From Myxococcales bacterium (lineage in GTDB: Bacteria > Myxococcota_A > UBA796 > GCA-2862545), in NCBI GenBank assembly GCA_019634415.1, contig JAHQVJ010000013.1:1-64000 (forward strand): a stretch of 64,000 nucleotides of DNA, in the 5' to 3' direction. Of the stretch, positions 1 to 7,949 are shown piece after piece (within the stretch, counting starts at the first letter, position 1; each line of letters begins with the position of its first letter). The position numbers were made by a program, and so were the translations under genes. The notes under the pieces are model-generated. The model searched no databases. It saw only the letters and a program-made list of their open reading frames with translations, and was not told the DNA's origin.

Positions 1-633
1 CGCACCCCGTTTCCGTTGCATTCGCATCGCACCACGATCTTGGATGCCGTGGATGGGGATCCCGCCACGGCGTGGCACGCCGAGGCTGGGGAGATCGGCA
101 CGTTCTATGCGGCGGGGAACCACGTCGAGGCGGTGAGGATCGGAGGGGAGGTCGACGAAGTCGCGGTGCGGTCCCTTCGTCCCATCACCATGGATGGCCC
201 TCGAGTGAGCGAGTGGGTGAGGCGAGACGTGCGCTCTACCGGTGTCGTGGAGATGGGACACCCCGACTGGGCGGTCGAGATCCGCGTGCTCCAGTCCGCA
301 CGGATTCACACTGTCTCTTTGCTGAGCAAGACGCCTGGGAGAGTCGACCGTGTCGAATGGTTGGAGTACCTCGGGAGCGCCACTGGATCTGGGGACCTCA
401 TGAGCGCCAAAGCGGTTCGCTTCGGGCGGATCGATCTCGTCAACTGCGCCCTCGAGAGTCCAGGAAACATGCCAGACGGTGCGTTCTCGGGGCGCATCGA
501 TTGCTCGGAGCATGGCTTCCAAGTCGATGCGACGAACCCATACAGAGGTCACGTGTCTGGCTCCTTCGTCGTCGAGGAGGTTGGCTCTTGCCTTCGGATG
601 GTCGACGGTTGGCCCATGGCGTCTTGTTGGTGA
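1..633 (+). CDS. Partial discoidin-like surface protein, C-terminal part
   Basis: The reading frame is open from the first base of the window, so this is the 3' part of a gene that begins upstream; a TTG at 16 is only an internal candidate start. The visible stretch, about 210 residues, contains DAVDGDPATAWHAE near its beginning, a pattern typical of the F5/8-type C (discoidin/NPCBM-like) carbohydrate-binding fold, where the DG.P.TAW turn is a hallmark. The rest is beta-rich with no catalytic motif I recognise. It ends in TGA three bases before the end of the convergent LysM/C39 gene. Secreted or surface location is an inference from the domain type only. Confidence 0.55.
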   Translation, partial: RTPFPLHSHRTTILDAVDGDPATAWHAEAGEIGTFYAAGNHVEAVRIGGEVDEVAVRSLRPITMDGPRVSEWVRRDVRSTGVVEMGHPDWAVEIRVLQSARIHTVSLLSKTPGRVDRVEWLEYLGSATGSGDLMSAKAVRFGRIDLVNCALESPGNMPDGAFSGRIDCSEHGFQVDATNPYRGHVSGSFVVEEVGSCLRMVDGWPMASCW

Positions 634-636
634 GCC

Positions 637-1986
637 CTACGGGGAGCGCCTTCGCAGGACGCTGATCCACCGTCCCAGCCGGATGCTCTCGACTTCGTCC
701 CAGGTGTAGACGTTGTTCTTGCCCCACTCGACGTTCCCTTCTGCTGGCTCCCCAGAGACGAGCATGCGAATCCTCTGTGTCAGGAGCGGGTTCAGTGCGG
801 TCCGTCTAAGCGCAACCTCGAGAAGCGCTGGGTCGCGGAAGCGAGTGGGCTTGATCCGCTCGCCATTCTTGAAGTAGTTGTCGTGGTCGACCCACAGGCC
901 GTAGGGGTCGTTGACCACAACCCCAGCCCCGTCAGCAGCAAGCACGTGCACGACGTGCCCGCTGCTCGTGAAGCCTCCCTGCGCCGTCACCACGGCGCCG
1001 TTCTCCAGGGCCTCGATCACCGGCGCCCACTCTTCCTGTGAGTAGCGCTCTGCGTAGATCTCCTCCTTCGAGCCCTCGAAGGCCGGATACAGGCTCGCCA
1101 CGTACTGCTGGGCATTCGGGTCCTTGTAGATCTTGGCGCCGCCGTCGTAGGCCTGGCGCGCCCAGGCCGGCCAGTCCTTGGCGCGCCCCCAGAAGAAGCC
1201 CGGCTCGTCCTTCACCGCGGCGTCCCAGTCGAGGTTCACCAGCAGCTCCACGATCAGGTCCTCGGTCTGCTCGTGGGCGGTGGAGCCGCCGTGCTCCTCG
1301 AGCAGCTCGATGGTGCGCTGGCGCACGGTGGCCTCGTCGCCGTCGTGCAGGTCCACCAGCGCCATGGCGAAGGAGGTGGGGCTGCAGGCGCCGGGTGGGT
1401 CGGCCAAGGGGCTGTCGTTGTCGAGCTGGTCGAAGTAGCGTGGGTTCGGCTCGGTGCTCGTGGCCTCGGCCTCCTCCTCGCCCGTGGCCCAGTCCCAGAG
1501 CCCCTCCACGGCGTCTGGTGCCCCGGTCGACTCCAGGGCCTCCCAGGCCTTCCGCTGACCCCACTCCATCCAACCTTCCTGCTCGGCTGGCCTGGGTGGG
1601 AAAGGACGCTCAGAGATGTCCTCGAAGGCCGTGCGGTCCCAGGTGTAGGGGATGGCGAGCACCTGCCCTACCTCCAGCTCCTCGGCGGCCAGGCAGTTGA
1701 ACTGCATCAGCTCGTCGTAGCGGGCCGGATCGCGGTCGGGAGTACCGCGCTTGGCGAGCAGCGACAGCGTGTCGCCGGGCTGCACGACGTAGTAGACCGG
1801 CCCCTCCGTCTGCTGGGCCCACGCCGCCACCATCGCGGGATCGTCGAGCCAGGAGTCGCAGGCGTGGGCGAGGCCTGCGCGCTCGGCCTGCTCGGCATTG
1901 GACGTGGGACAGGCCGGCAGCACCTCGGCTGCGGACTCGGGCTGCGGCGCAGGTGTCTTCCTGCGGGACTTGCTCGGCACGGGCAC
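637..1986 (-). CDS. LysM domain / C39-like cysteine peptidase protein
   Basis: A 449-residue protein read from a GTG start; a second GTG two codons later is equally possible. Residues about 64-113 form a LysM peptidoglycan-binding module (YYVVQPGDTLSLLAKR at its start). The C-terminal half resembles the peptidase C39-like superfamily: candidate catalytic Cys201 in PGACSPTSFAMAL, His344 in SSGHVVHVLA and Asp360 in VVVNDPYG. No clear signal peptide is visible, although the N-terminus is basic. The family cleaves peptide bonds in bacteriocin leaders or cell-wall and effector proteins; here the LysM module suggests a cell-wall-associated target. It converges with the partial gene before it. Confidence 0.7.
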   Translation of the reverse strand: MPVPSKSRRKTPAPQPESAAEVLPACPTSNAEQAERAGLAHACDSWLDDPAMVAAWAQQTEGPVYYVVQPGDTLSLLAKRGTPDRDPARYDELMQFNCLAAEELEVGQVLAIPYTWDRTAFEDISERPFPPRPAEQEGWMEWGQRKAWEALESTGAPDAVEGLWDWATGEEEAEATSTEPNPRYFDQLDNDSPLADPPGACSPTSFAMALVDLHDGDEATVRQRTIELLEEHGGSTAHEQTEDLIVELLVNLDWDAAVKDEPGFFWGRAKDWPAWARQAYDGGAKIYKDPNAQQYVASLYPAFEGSKEEIYAERYSQEEWAPVIEALENGAVVTAQGGFTSSGHVVHVLAADGAGVVVNDPYGLWVDHDNYFKNGERIKPTRFRDPALLEVALRRTALNPLLTQRIRMLVSGEPAEGNVEWGKNNVYTWDEVESIRLGRWISVLRRRSP

Positions 1987-2098
1987 CCCCGCGCTCGACC
2001 TGGCAAGGCCTAGGCCAATGGTCGTTCCTGGCCTTTGCGTCGATCAAGGGTGACGACTGTCGTCGGGTTGGTCGACGTTCGTCGGTCGCCTGGCGTGC

Positions 2099-3292
2099 TC
2101 AGCGCGGCTCGCGGGCTGGACGGAATCGCTCCACGTAGGGTGCGAAGTGGCGGTCTACCTCGGCTTCGGTGCAGCTGCTGTCCGCCAGCGCATAGCGGTG
2201 CCGACCCAGGCGATGCTGCCGATGGGCCGCCAGCCACACCCGCACCCGCTCGTCGTGCCCGGCTGGCCAGGCCCACCCCAGCGAGGTGTACAGCGCCCGC
2301 AGCGTGCCCAGCGGATCGGCCACCAGCTGGAGGTACGCCACGTCGTGGAAGCGCGCTGGTCGCTCGTCGCGGATCCGCACCGCCTGTTGCGCACGCCGCG
2401 CCAGCAGCGTCAGGCTCGTCCGCGCCGTGCCCGCCACGTCCAGCTGATCGGTCACCAGCCCGTGGGTGGTGCGCACCAGACTGTTCATCGAGGCCACCGC
2501 GCGTCGCGGATCCCGGTGGGTGAGCACCACCTGGGCCTCGGGAAGCGCGTCCAGCAGCTGCTCCAAGAACAGGAAGTGCATGGGTGACTTCAGCACCCAG
2601 TGGTGGAACGGATCCCGGCCGCGCCCGTACAGCGCCAGCAGATCGCGGAACTGCGTGTAGGGCTCCACCGGCTCCTGCTCGGCGAGCCACGCGGCATACG
2701 ACGGCACGGGCAGCAGCGACCACCACTCGATGGACTGGAAGCTCGGCATGAACAGGTACGAGCACTCCTCGGGCAGCTCCGAGCCCACCTCGTGCTTGTG
2801 CTGCAGCTCGGGTACGAGCCGGCGGAACGCCCACAGCGAAGCCGTGGCCCGTCGCCGTCGCGCGCCGCCCGTGGCCCAGTCCGAGGCCGTGGGTACGGGA
2901 AGTGGCTGCATCAGCAGCCACATCGGCAGCCAGGCCGCCCGCGGATCGAGGGCCAGCAGCCGCTGCAGCAGCGTGGTGCCCGTGCGCGGCATGCCTGCCA
3001 CCACGACGGCAGGCCCCACCCTGCCCGGCCCGCCGAGCGGTGCCCGCGCGGCATCGAGCTGGCCACGGATCGACAGCGCATCCACGATCATGTCGCGCAC
3101 GATCAGCCGCCCCAGCGCGTGCAGGCGCGCCTCCGTCGCGAGGGACTGCACCAGCACCTCCAGCCCGCGGCCCGCCTCCCCCAGCTCGGCCGTCGAGACA
3201 CCGGCTCGCTGCAGCAGCCCCTCCACCTCGAGCCGGCGCGGTGCCAGCCCCCTCGCCACCGTCCGCGCGATCTGCTGGAAGAGACGGCTCAC
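2099..3292 (-). CDS. PAPS-dependent sulfotransferase family protein
   Basis: A 397-residue sulfotransferase (Sulfotransfer_3-like). The 5'-phosphosulfate-binding loop is MPRTGTTLLQ at residues 101-110, HWVLKSPMHF is the conserved segment at 231-240, and the 3'-phosphate-binding RDP with downstream Ser is at 260-269. Such enzymes transfer sulfate from PAPS to a hydroxyl or amine, often on a lipid or carbohydrate; the substrate here is unknown. The start is a GTG overlapping the stop of the upstream reductase gene (GTGA at 3289-3292), implying translational coupling. It is last of four genes with the reductase and two ADO-like diiron proteins, so the natural guess is sulfation of an alcohol made by that pathway. 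Confidence 0.85.
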   Translation of the reverse strand: MSRLFQQIARTVARGLAPRRLEVEGLLQRAGVSTAELGEAGRGLEVLVQSLATEARLHALGRLIVRDMIVDALSIRGQLDAARAPLGGPGRVGPAVVVAGMPRTGTTLLQRLLALDPRAAWLPMWLLMQPLPVPTASDWATGGARRRRATASLWAFRRLVPELQHKHEVGSELPEECSYLFMPSFQSIEWWSLLPVPSYAAWLAEQEPVEPYTQFRDLLALYGRGRDPFHHWVLKSPMHFLFLEQLLDALPEAQVVLTHRDPRRAVASMNSLVRTTHGLVTDQLDVAGTARTSLTLLARRAQQAVRIRDERPARFHDVAYLQLVADPLGTLRALYTSLGWAWPAGHDERVRVWLAAHRQHRLGRHRYALADSSCTEAEVDRHFAPYVERFRPAREPR

Positions 3293-4440
3293 GACGGCGC
3301 GACGACCTCGATCACGCGCAGCGGCTCCTCGGGACGGTCCGCGATCCGGCGCATGTGGGCCTGCAGCGCCTCCGACTGTGCGATGTAGGCCCGCTGGCAG
3401 CGCAGCGTGCTCTCCTCCGTCGCGTCGGGGAAGTCCAGGCCGTCGGCGCACCATGCGTCGAGGTGGTCTCGCTCGAACTGCCACGGGTGCGTGGCGATCT
3501 CGAAGCTCACCGAGGCCAGGGCGATGAGCGCCCGCTGGCGGCGGGGGATCGATCGCATGGGCACGTCCTGCAGCCGCTCGTAGTAGGTGACGACCTCGGG
3601 CCGGAGCGTGGTGCGCACCCAGTGCTCCCACAGGGTGCGCAGGTGAGGGGCGGTGCTCGCCTTGGACACCAGGTTCACCACCCCGCTGGTGGGGGGCTGC
3701 TGCCACGCCGCCCGCAGCCCCACGCGGAACGCATCCTGGTGGAGCACGGGGAAGGGCCACCGCCGGGCGACGGCGTGCAGCTCCGGCGCCCACGCTCGCG
3801 TCATCAGTCGCTCGTAGGCCGACCACAGCTGCACCAGGCCGTAGCGTCGCCCGCTGTAGTGCCCGTCGCGCGAGTCGCCGATCACGATGGAGGGCCGCAC
3901 CACGAGCCAGGGCACCCCGCCGCCTGCCACGAGGTGCTCGGCGCGGCGCTTGCTGCGGGTGTAGGCCGTGGGATCGCGCCGGGGCTCGGGCAGCAGCGAC
4001 TCGGGCACCGGGTGATCGACGTAGCCGCTCGCGAACGCCGTGGAGACGTAGGTGAAGTGCCTGCAGCCCCAGGCCTCCGCACAGCACACCAGCTCGTCGG
4101 TCCACCCCACGTTCACTCGCTGCAGGGCGTCCTCGTCGAAGTAGTCCAGGCAGCCGGCACAGTGCAGGATCTGCTGTACGCCGCTCTCGTCGACGGCGCG
4201 GTCGAGCTGCCGCATGGAGCCCAGCGCCGGCAACGCCACCACCCGCGCCCGTGCTAGCACCTCCTGCGAGCCTCCGGTGGCCTGCAGCTCCCGCCCGATC
4301 CGTGCCAGCACGTTTTCGGCGCGGTGGGTGGCCCGGACCGGTAGCAGCAGGTGGTGGTCCGTGTGGGCGAGCAGCTCTGCCGCCGCCAGCGACCCCAGGT
4401 AGCCCGAGGCGCCGGTGACGAGGACCCCCGACCTCGTCAC
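3289..4440 (-). CDS. SDR-type thioester/fatty acyl reductase-like protein
   Basis: A 383-residue extended short-chain dehydrogenase of the NAD_binding_4 (male-sterility/thioester reductase) type. The Rossmann motif TGASGYLG is at residues 9-16, the catalytic Ser lies in YVSTAFASG (132), and the Tyr-Lys pair is in YTRSK (Tyr159, Lys163). Relatives reduce acyl-CoA, acyl-ACP or carrier-protein thioesters to aldehydes or alcohols with NADPH. It is not the cyanobacterial acyl-ACP reductase family, but it could supply aldehyde to the neighbouring ADO-like proteins. GTG start overlaps the stop of the ADO-like gene by four bases (GTGA, 4437-4440), and its own stop overlaps the sulfotransferase start. 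The exact substrate is inference. Confidence 0.8.
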   Translation of the reverse strand: MTRSGVLVTGASGYLGSLAAAELLAHTDHHLLLPVRATHRAENVLARIGRELQATGGSQEVLARARVVALPALGSMRQLDRAVDESGVQQILHCAGCLDYFDEDALQRVNVGWTDELVCCAEAWGCRHFTYVSTAFASGYVDHPVPESLLPEPRRDPTAYTRSKRRAEHLVAGGGVPWLVVRPSIVIGDSRDGHYSGRRYGLVQLWSAYERLMTRAWAPELHAVARRWPFPVLHQDAFRVGLRAAWQQPPTSGVVNLVSKASTAPHLRTLWEHWVRTTLRPEVVTYYERLQDVPMRSIPRRQRALIALASVSFEIATHPWQFERDHLDAWCADGLDFPDATEESTLRCQRAYIAQSEALQAHMRRIADRPEEPLRVIEVVAPS

Positions 4441-5210
4441 TGCGCGGCTCGGGCCGCGAACCCGATGTGCAGCGGCTCGTCCCGGCCGTACGCCGCCATC
4501 GACGCCACGAGCGGCGAGGTGGCGGAGTCGGGGAATCCGATCCGATCGAGGCTGTCGAGGTAGCGCTCCAGCGCCTGAGCGCGGGTCTCGTCGAGATCGA
4601 GCTTCAGATGAGCCAGATCGAGGGAGCCGCAGTCCATGCCGAGCTCGTCGCACAGGAAGTGGCAGCTCGTGGCGATGAGGGAGAACAGTTCCGGCATCAC
4701 CCGGTGATGGGCCCACACCAGCGCGTCCTCGGTGCGGCGTGGGTCGGCGGACCGTCGCTGGGCCAGACGTGCGATCCCCTCGTCGAGATGCTCGAGCTCG
4801 TCCTTCAGGATCCGGCTCGCCACCTGGGCCGTGGTCTCGTCCACCCGATCGGGATCCGACAAGATCTCGTAGAGCACGATGGCCATCGACTCCGTCATGA
4901 CGTCCTGCACCAGCCAGCAGGCCGTGACGTCGCGCCGGAGCACGGCCGCGTGGAAGTGGCCGCGCACCTTGGTCCACTGAGGCTCCACCACCCGCGACTG
5001 CACCTCGAAGCCGAGCTTCGTCGCCAGCCCCACCAGCTGCTTGATGTGGCGCGCCTCCTCCTGCGCTTGGGTCACGGTGGCGAGCTTGTCGCCGGGATCG
5101 GGGAGCAGATGGACCAGCTCGGAGTAGTTGTCCACCGCCGTGATCTCTCCAGCGATGGCGTTGGAGAGGATGTAGGCGAGCAGATCGCGGTACCCGTCGC
5201 GGTCCGACAT
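4437..5210 (-). CDS. Aldehyde deformylating oxygenase-family diiron protein, copy 2
   Basis: A 257-residue all-helical protein matching the cyanobacterial aldehyde deformylating oxygenase family (PF11266, formerly DUF3066). All six expected diiron ligands can be placed: Glu22 (AGE), Glu52 and His55 (EEARH), Glu107 (MTESMAI), Glu138 and His141 (DELEH). His55 to Glu107 is 52 residues, the same as His63 to Glu115 in the Prochlorococcus enzyme as I recall it. The segment DNYSELVHLLPD also matches the family. Known members convert a Cn fatty aldehyde to a Cn-1 alkane plus formate. The ATG overlaps the TGA of the upstream paralogue by one base (TGATG). Activity and substrate are unproven, and the host is apparently not a cyanobacterium. 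Confidence 0.85.
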   Translation of the reverse strand: MSDRDGYRDLLAYILSNAIAGEITAVDNYSELVHLLPDPGDKLATVTQAQEEARHIKQLVGLATKLGFEVQSRVVEPQWTKVRGHFHAAVLRRDVTACWLVQDVMTESMAIVLYEILSDPDRVDETTAQVASRILKDELEHLDEGIARLAQRRSADPRRTEDALVWAHHRVMPELFSLIATSCHFLCDELGMDCGSLDLAHLKLDLDETRAQALERYLDSLDRIGFPDSATSPLVASMAAYGRDEPLHIGFAARAAQ

Positions 5211-6058
5211 CAGCAGCAGCCCGTCGACGGATCGCAGCCCTGCGCCGACACTCCGGTGACCTCCAGTGCCTCGCGCACCGATGGATCGTAGGCGGCCATC
5301 GACGCCACGAGGGGGTTGACCACGGCGGGATCGAAGCCCGCCTCGTAGAGCATCGACACGTAGCGATCCAGGGCGGCCATCTCCAGCATCTTCAGATCGA
5401 TGGCGATGGGGCCCATGGCCACGGTCTCGCACACCAACGACTTCTCGCGGCACAGGAAGTCGCAGCTGTCCTTCACCATGCCGAACAGCAGCGGCATGCA
5501 CCGGTGGTGGGCCCAGCGCAGCCCGTCGTGCACGGTGTCGGCGTCTTCCGCCAGCAGGGTGCTGATTCGGCCGAGCCCCATGTCGAGGTGCTCGAGCTCG
5601 TCGTCGAGGAGCTGCCTAGCGATCCGCGACGTCTCCGTGACGCCGTTCGCCTCGCTGGCGAAGGTCTCGTACATCGCGATGGCCAGGCTCTCGACCATCA
5701 GATCCTGGATGATCAGACAGGTGGCCAGCTCCCGGCGACCCACCGCCTCGTGGAAGTTCTCCCGCAGGCCCACCCACTGCTCGTGCACGTAAGTCTCGTC
5801 GATGGATACGCCCACCACCCCCGCCAGCTTCTCGAGCAGCAGGATGTGCTTGCACTCCTCGTTGGCCTGCTGGACGGTGGCGATCTTGTCGTCAGTCTGC
5901 TCGAACAGCTGCACCATCTCGGTGTAGTTGTCGACGGCCATGAGCTCGCCCGCGCGCGCATTGGTGATGACGTAGGTGAGCAGCTGCTGCAGCTCGGGTG
6001 AGTTCTGCACGAAGCCGATGGGCGTGATCCCCTCGGGCATGGACGGTGTGAGCTCCAT
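5210..6058 (-). CDS. Aldehyde deformylating oxygenase-family diiron protein, copy 1
   Basis: A 282-residue paralogue of the next gene, again of the ADO family (PF11266). Ligands: Glu38 (AGE), Glu68 and His71 (EECKH), Glu123 (MVESLAI), Glu154 and His157 (DELEH). The stretch WVGLRENFHEAVGRRELATCL followed by LIIQDL closely resembles the substrate-channel helix of cyanobacterial ADO. Ligand spacing is identical in the two copies, pointing to an old tandem duplication. It differs by a longer N-terminus and a cysteine-rich tail ending GCDPSTGCC. First gene of the four-gene run; the start has a good ribosome site (GGGAGG, four bases before ATG). It may act as an oxygenase with copy 2 as partner or as a second isozyme. 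Confidence 0.85.
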   Translation of the reverse strand: MELTPSMPEGITPIGFVQNSPELQQLLTYVITNARAGELMAVDNYTEMVQLFEQTDDKIATVQQANEECKHILLLEKLAGVVGVSIDETYVHEQWVGLRENFHEAVGRRELATCLIIQDLMVESLAIAMYETFASEANGVTETSRIARQLLDDELEHLDMGLGRISTLLAEDADTVHDGLRWAHHRCMPLLFGMVKDSCDFLCREKSLVCETVAMGPIAIDLKMLEMAALDRYVSMLYEAGFDPAVVNPLVASMAAYDPSVREALEVTGVSAQGCDPSTGCC

Positions 6059-6073
6059 CGAACCTCCCGCACG

Positions 6074-6102
6074 TTGACCAAATCGGTAGTCGACCCTACC
6101 AT
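6074..6102 (+). promoter_or_regulatory. Sigma-70-like promoter for the desaturase gene
   Basis: TTGACC at 6074-6079 and TACCAT at 6097-6102 are separated by 17 bases, reading toward the desaturase gene, whose ATG is about 24 bases downstream of the expected start site. An inverted repeat GGTAG (6085-6089) / CTACC (6096-6100) with a central GTCGAC lies over the spacer and could be an operator shared with the divergent ADO operon. Predicted by eye only. Confidence 0.45.
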
Positions 6103-6132
6103 GGAGGCGTCGAGGGCCCTTCGGAGGTATTC

Positions 6133-7092
6133 ATGGAGCTTCCGGAGGATTCGAGCCGCTCGACCAAGGCGTTCGGGATCACCCGAGCGTGGCTGACGGC
6201 TCACGAGGGCCGGGTCCTGGGACCCTGGCTGCGTGCGGTTGGGGTCGAGTGGACCGTGATCCTCACGGCCATCGCCGCCGCTCAGGTCAGCCCGTGGTGG
6301 GCCTGGGTGCCGCTGTGGGTGCTCGTCGGTACCCGGCAGCATGCGCTGGGCGCGCTGCTCCACGAAGGGGTGCACCGGAACCTGTTGGCGAACCGTCGGG
6401 CCAACGACGCACTGGCGAACTGGCTCGCGGCCTATCCGATCTTCATCCCAGTGCAGGGCTACCGAACGAGCCATTTCCGTCACCATCGGTGGCTCGAGAC
6501 GGACAAGGACCCGGGCCGCTTGAGCCTCGACGCCCACCCGAAGGACTGGACCTGCCCGATGACGCTGGGTCACTTCGTCACCATGGTGCTGCGGGATGCG
6601 AGCGGACTGGGGCAGGCCTCTTCGGCGTCGCTGCTGGCGTACCTGTGGGAGATGGACGAGCCCCGCTGGCCCCACGTGGTCCGCATCGTCGGGCTCCAGC
6701 TGGCGTTCTTGGGGCTGGCCCTCGTCGGCGCCGACGTGTGGACCTATCTGCTGCTCTGGGTGGTGCCGAGCCTGACCATCGCGCCGCTGTGCTACCGGCT
6801 GCGCGGGCTGTCGGACCACTCGGCCGTGGGACCGATGCAACTGAAATACAACCGAAGCGAGGTCGACGTGATCGCCTCGACGCGCACCTTGGTGCCGGGG
6901 CCGATCCTGGGGCCGCTGCTGCTTCCGTGGGCGGCGTCGTACCACGTGGAGCACCACCTGTTTCCCACGGTGGGGTTCACGAACCTACCCGAGCTGCACG
7001 CACAGCTGATGCGTCACCCCGACTATGCGCAGCGGGCCCACGTCACGTGCGGGCACACAGCGTTCCTGCGCGAGCTGCTGGGTCGAGCCTGA
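6133..7092 (+). CDS. Membrane fatty acid desaturase family protein
   Basis: A 319-residue integral-membrane diiron protein of the FA_desaturase family (PF00487). The three histidine boxes are HEGVH (77-81), HFRHH (114-118) and HVEHH (271-275), the last inside the typical YHVEHHLFP segment; hydrophobic spans flank them near residues 37-67 and 185-222. Family members introduce double bonds or hydroxyl groups into fatty acyl chains, sphingoid bases or carotenoids. ATG is preceded by GGAGGT. It is divergently transcribed from the ADO/reductase/sulfotransferase operon across 74 bases, which suggests a shared role in lipid modification, for example desaturating the acyl chain that the operon processes. 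Confidence 0.85.
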   Translation: MELPEDSSRSTKAFGITRAWLTAHEGRVLGPWLRAVGVEWTVILTAIAAAQVSPWWAWVPLWVLVGTRQHALGALLHEGVHRNLLANRRANDALANWLAAYPIFIPVQGYRTSHFRHHRWLETDKDPGRLSLDAHPKDWTCPMTLGHFVTMVLRDASGLGQASSASLLAYLWEMDEPRWPHVVRIVGLQLAFLGLALVGADVWTYLLLWVVPSLTIAPLCYRLRGLSDHSAVGPMQLKYNRSEVDVIASTRTLVPGPILGPLLLPWAASYHVEHHLFPTVGFTNLPELHAQLMRHPDYAQRAHVTCGHTAFLRELLGRA

Positions 7093-7097
7093 CTCCC

Positions 7098-7949
7098 TCA
7101 GCGGGGACGCAGGGGGATCCAGATCGTCGTCGCTGCGCGCAGGTGACCGAACGTCAGCGTGGGGGCGAAGCCCGATGCGCGCCCTCGCTGCGGCAGGCCC
7201 TGCTCGTGGATCCAGAAGATGCCGGCGCTGACGGTGTCTGCCTCACCCGTCCACCCCACGCGCAGCCAGTCGCGAGCGGGAACCCACAGCGGAGGCCACG
7301 GGGGTCTCGGCGGCTGGGTGGTGAGGGCGACCACCCGAAACCGAGTCGGATCCTCCGCCGGGTTCCAGCCCCAGGGATCCGCAGCTGCACCGAGGGCATC
7401 GGGATCGCCGACGTCGAAGGCCAGGGACAGCGTGTGCAGCGCCTCGTTCATCTGCGCAAGGGTCGGATCCACCACCTGGCTCACACCGCGAAAGCTGCGG
7501 TGCACCACCGTGGCCTCGCTCCACTCGAGGGCTTCGGGACACTCGCTAGGTCCCCGCTCGATCCCGACGCTCGGGTGCTCGCGAAAGGCCGAGGGGGCCA
7601 TGCCGAACTGCCGTCGGAACGCCCGCGCGAAGGCCTCGTGGGAGCGGTAGCCGACGGACTGGGCGACCTCCAGGATGGAGGCCTCGGTCTGCTCCAGCGC
7701 CAAGGCCGCGGCGTGGAGCCGACGGCGGCGGGCGTGCCGGATCGGCGGCTCGCCGATGATCTGCCGGAACACCTTGGCGAAGTGGGTCAGCTCGTAGCCA
7801 GCCTGCGCGGCGAAGGCGGAGAGCGGCGTGCGCCCCTGCGACGGATCGCCCATCGCTTCGGCTAGCCGATGGATGGTCTGCCAGGCGAGGGTGGGGGGCT
7901 CCAGCGCGTCGATGTGAGACTCCTGGCTCCAGACCCCCGCGGCGCTCAC
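7098..7949 (-). CDS. AraC-family regulator with C-terminal effector-binding-like domain
   Basis: A 283-residue protein whose N-terminal third is the paired helix-turn-helix of the AraC/XylS family: helix 2 region LSAFAAQAGYELTHFAKVFR and the conserved second unit ILEVAQSVGYRSHEAFARAF with the GMAPSAFR ending. The remaining part resembles the GyrI-like/effector-binding domains that follow HTH in SoxS-related multidrug regulators, but I cannot identify a ligand. GTG start overlaps the stop of the upstream membrane protein gene (GTGA, 7946-7949), so the two are probably co-translated. It converges with the desaturase gene, leaving only five bases between the two ends. Confidence 0.8.
   Translation of the reverse strand: MSAAGVWSQESHIDALEPPTLAWQTIHRLAEAMGDPSQGRTPLSAFAAQAGYELTHFAKVFRQIIGEPPIRHARRRRLHAAALALEQTEASILEVAQSVGYRSHEAFARAFRRQFGMAPSAFREHPSVGIERGPSECPEALEWSEATVVHRSFRGVSQVVDPTLAQMNEALHTLSLAFDVGDPDALGAAADPWGWNPAEDPTRFRVVALTTQPPRPPWPPLWVPARDWLRVGWTGEADTVSAGIFWIHEQGLPQRGRASGFAPTLTFGHLRAATTIWIPLRPR

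Noticed and set aside
2600-4257. Long plus-strand open frames opposite the sulfotransferase and reductase genes
   Set aside because: Products are Arg/Pro/Ala-rich without motifs, while the minus strand encodes recognisable enzymes with overlapping starts and stops.
3289-4440. Calling the reductase a cyanobacterial-type acyl-ACP reductase
   Set aside because: It has extended-SDR motifs (TGASGYLG, YTRSK) of the NAD_binding_4 group, not the AAR family, so only a similar role can be proposed.
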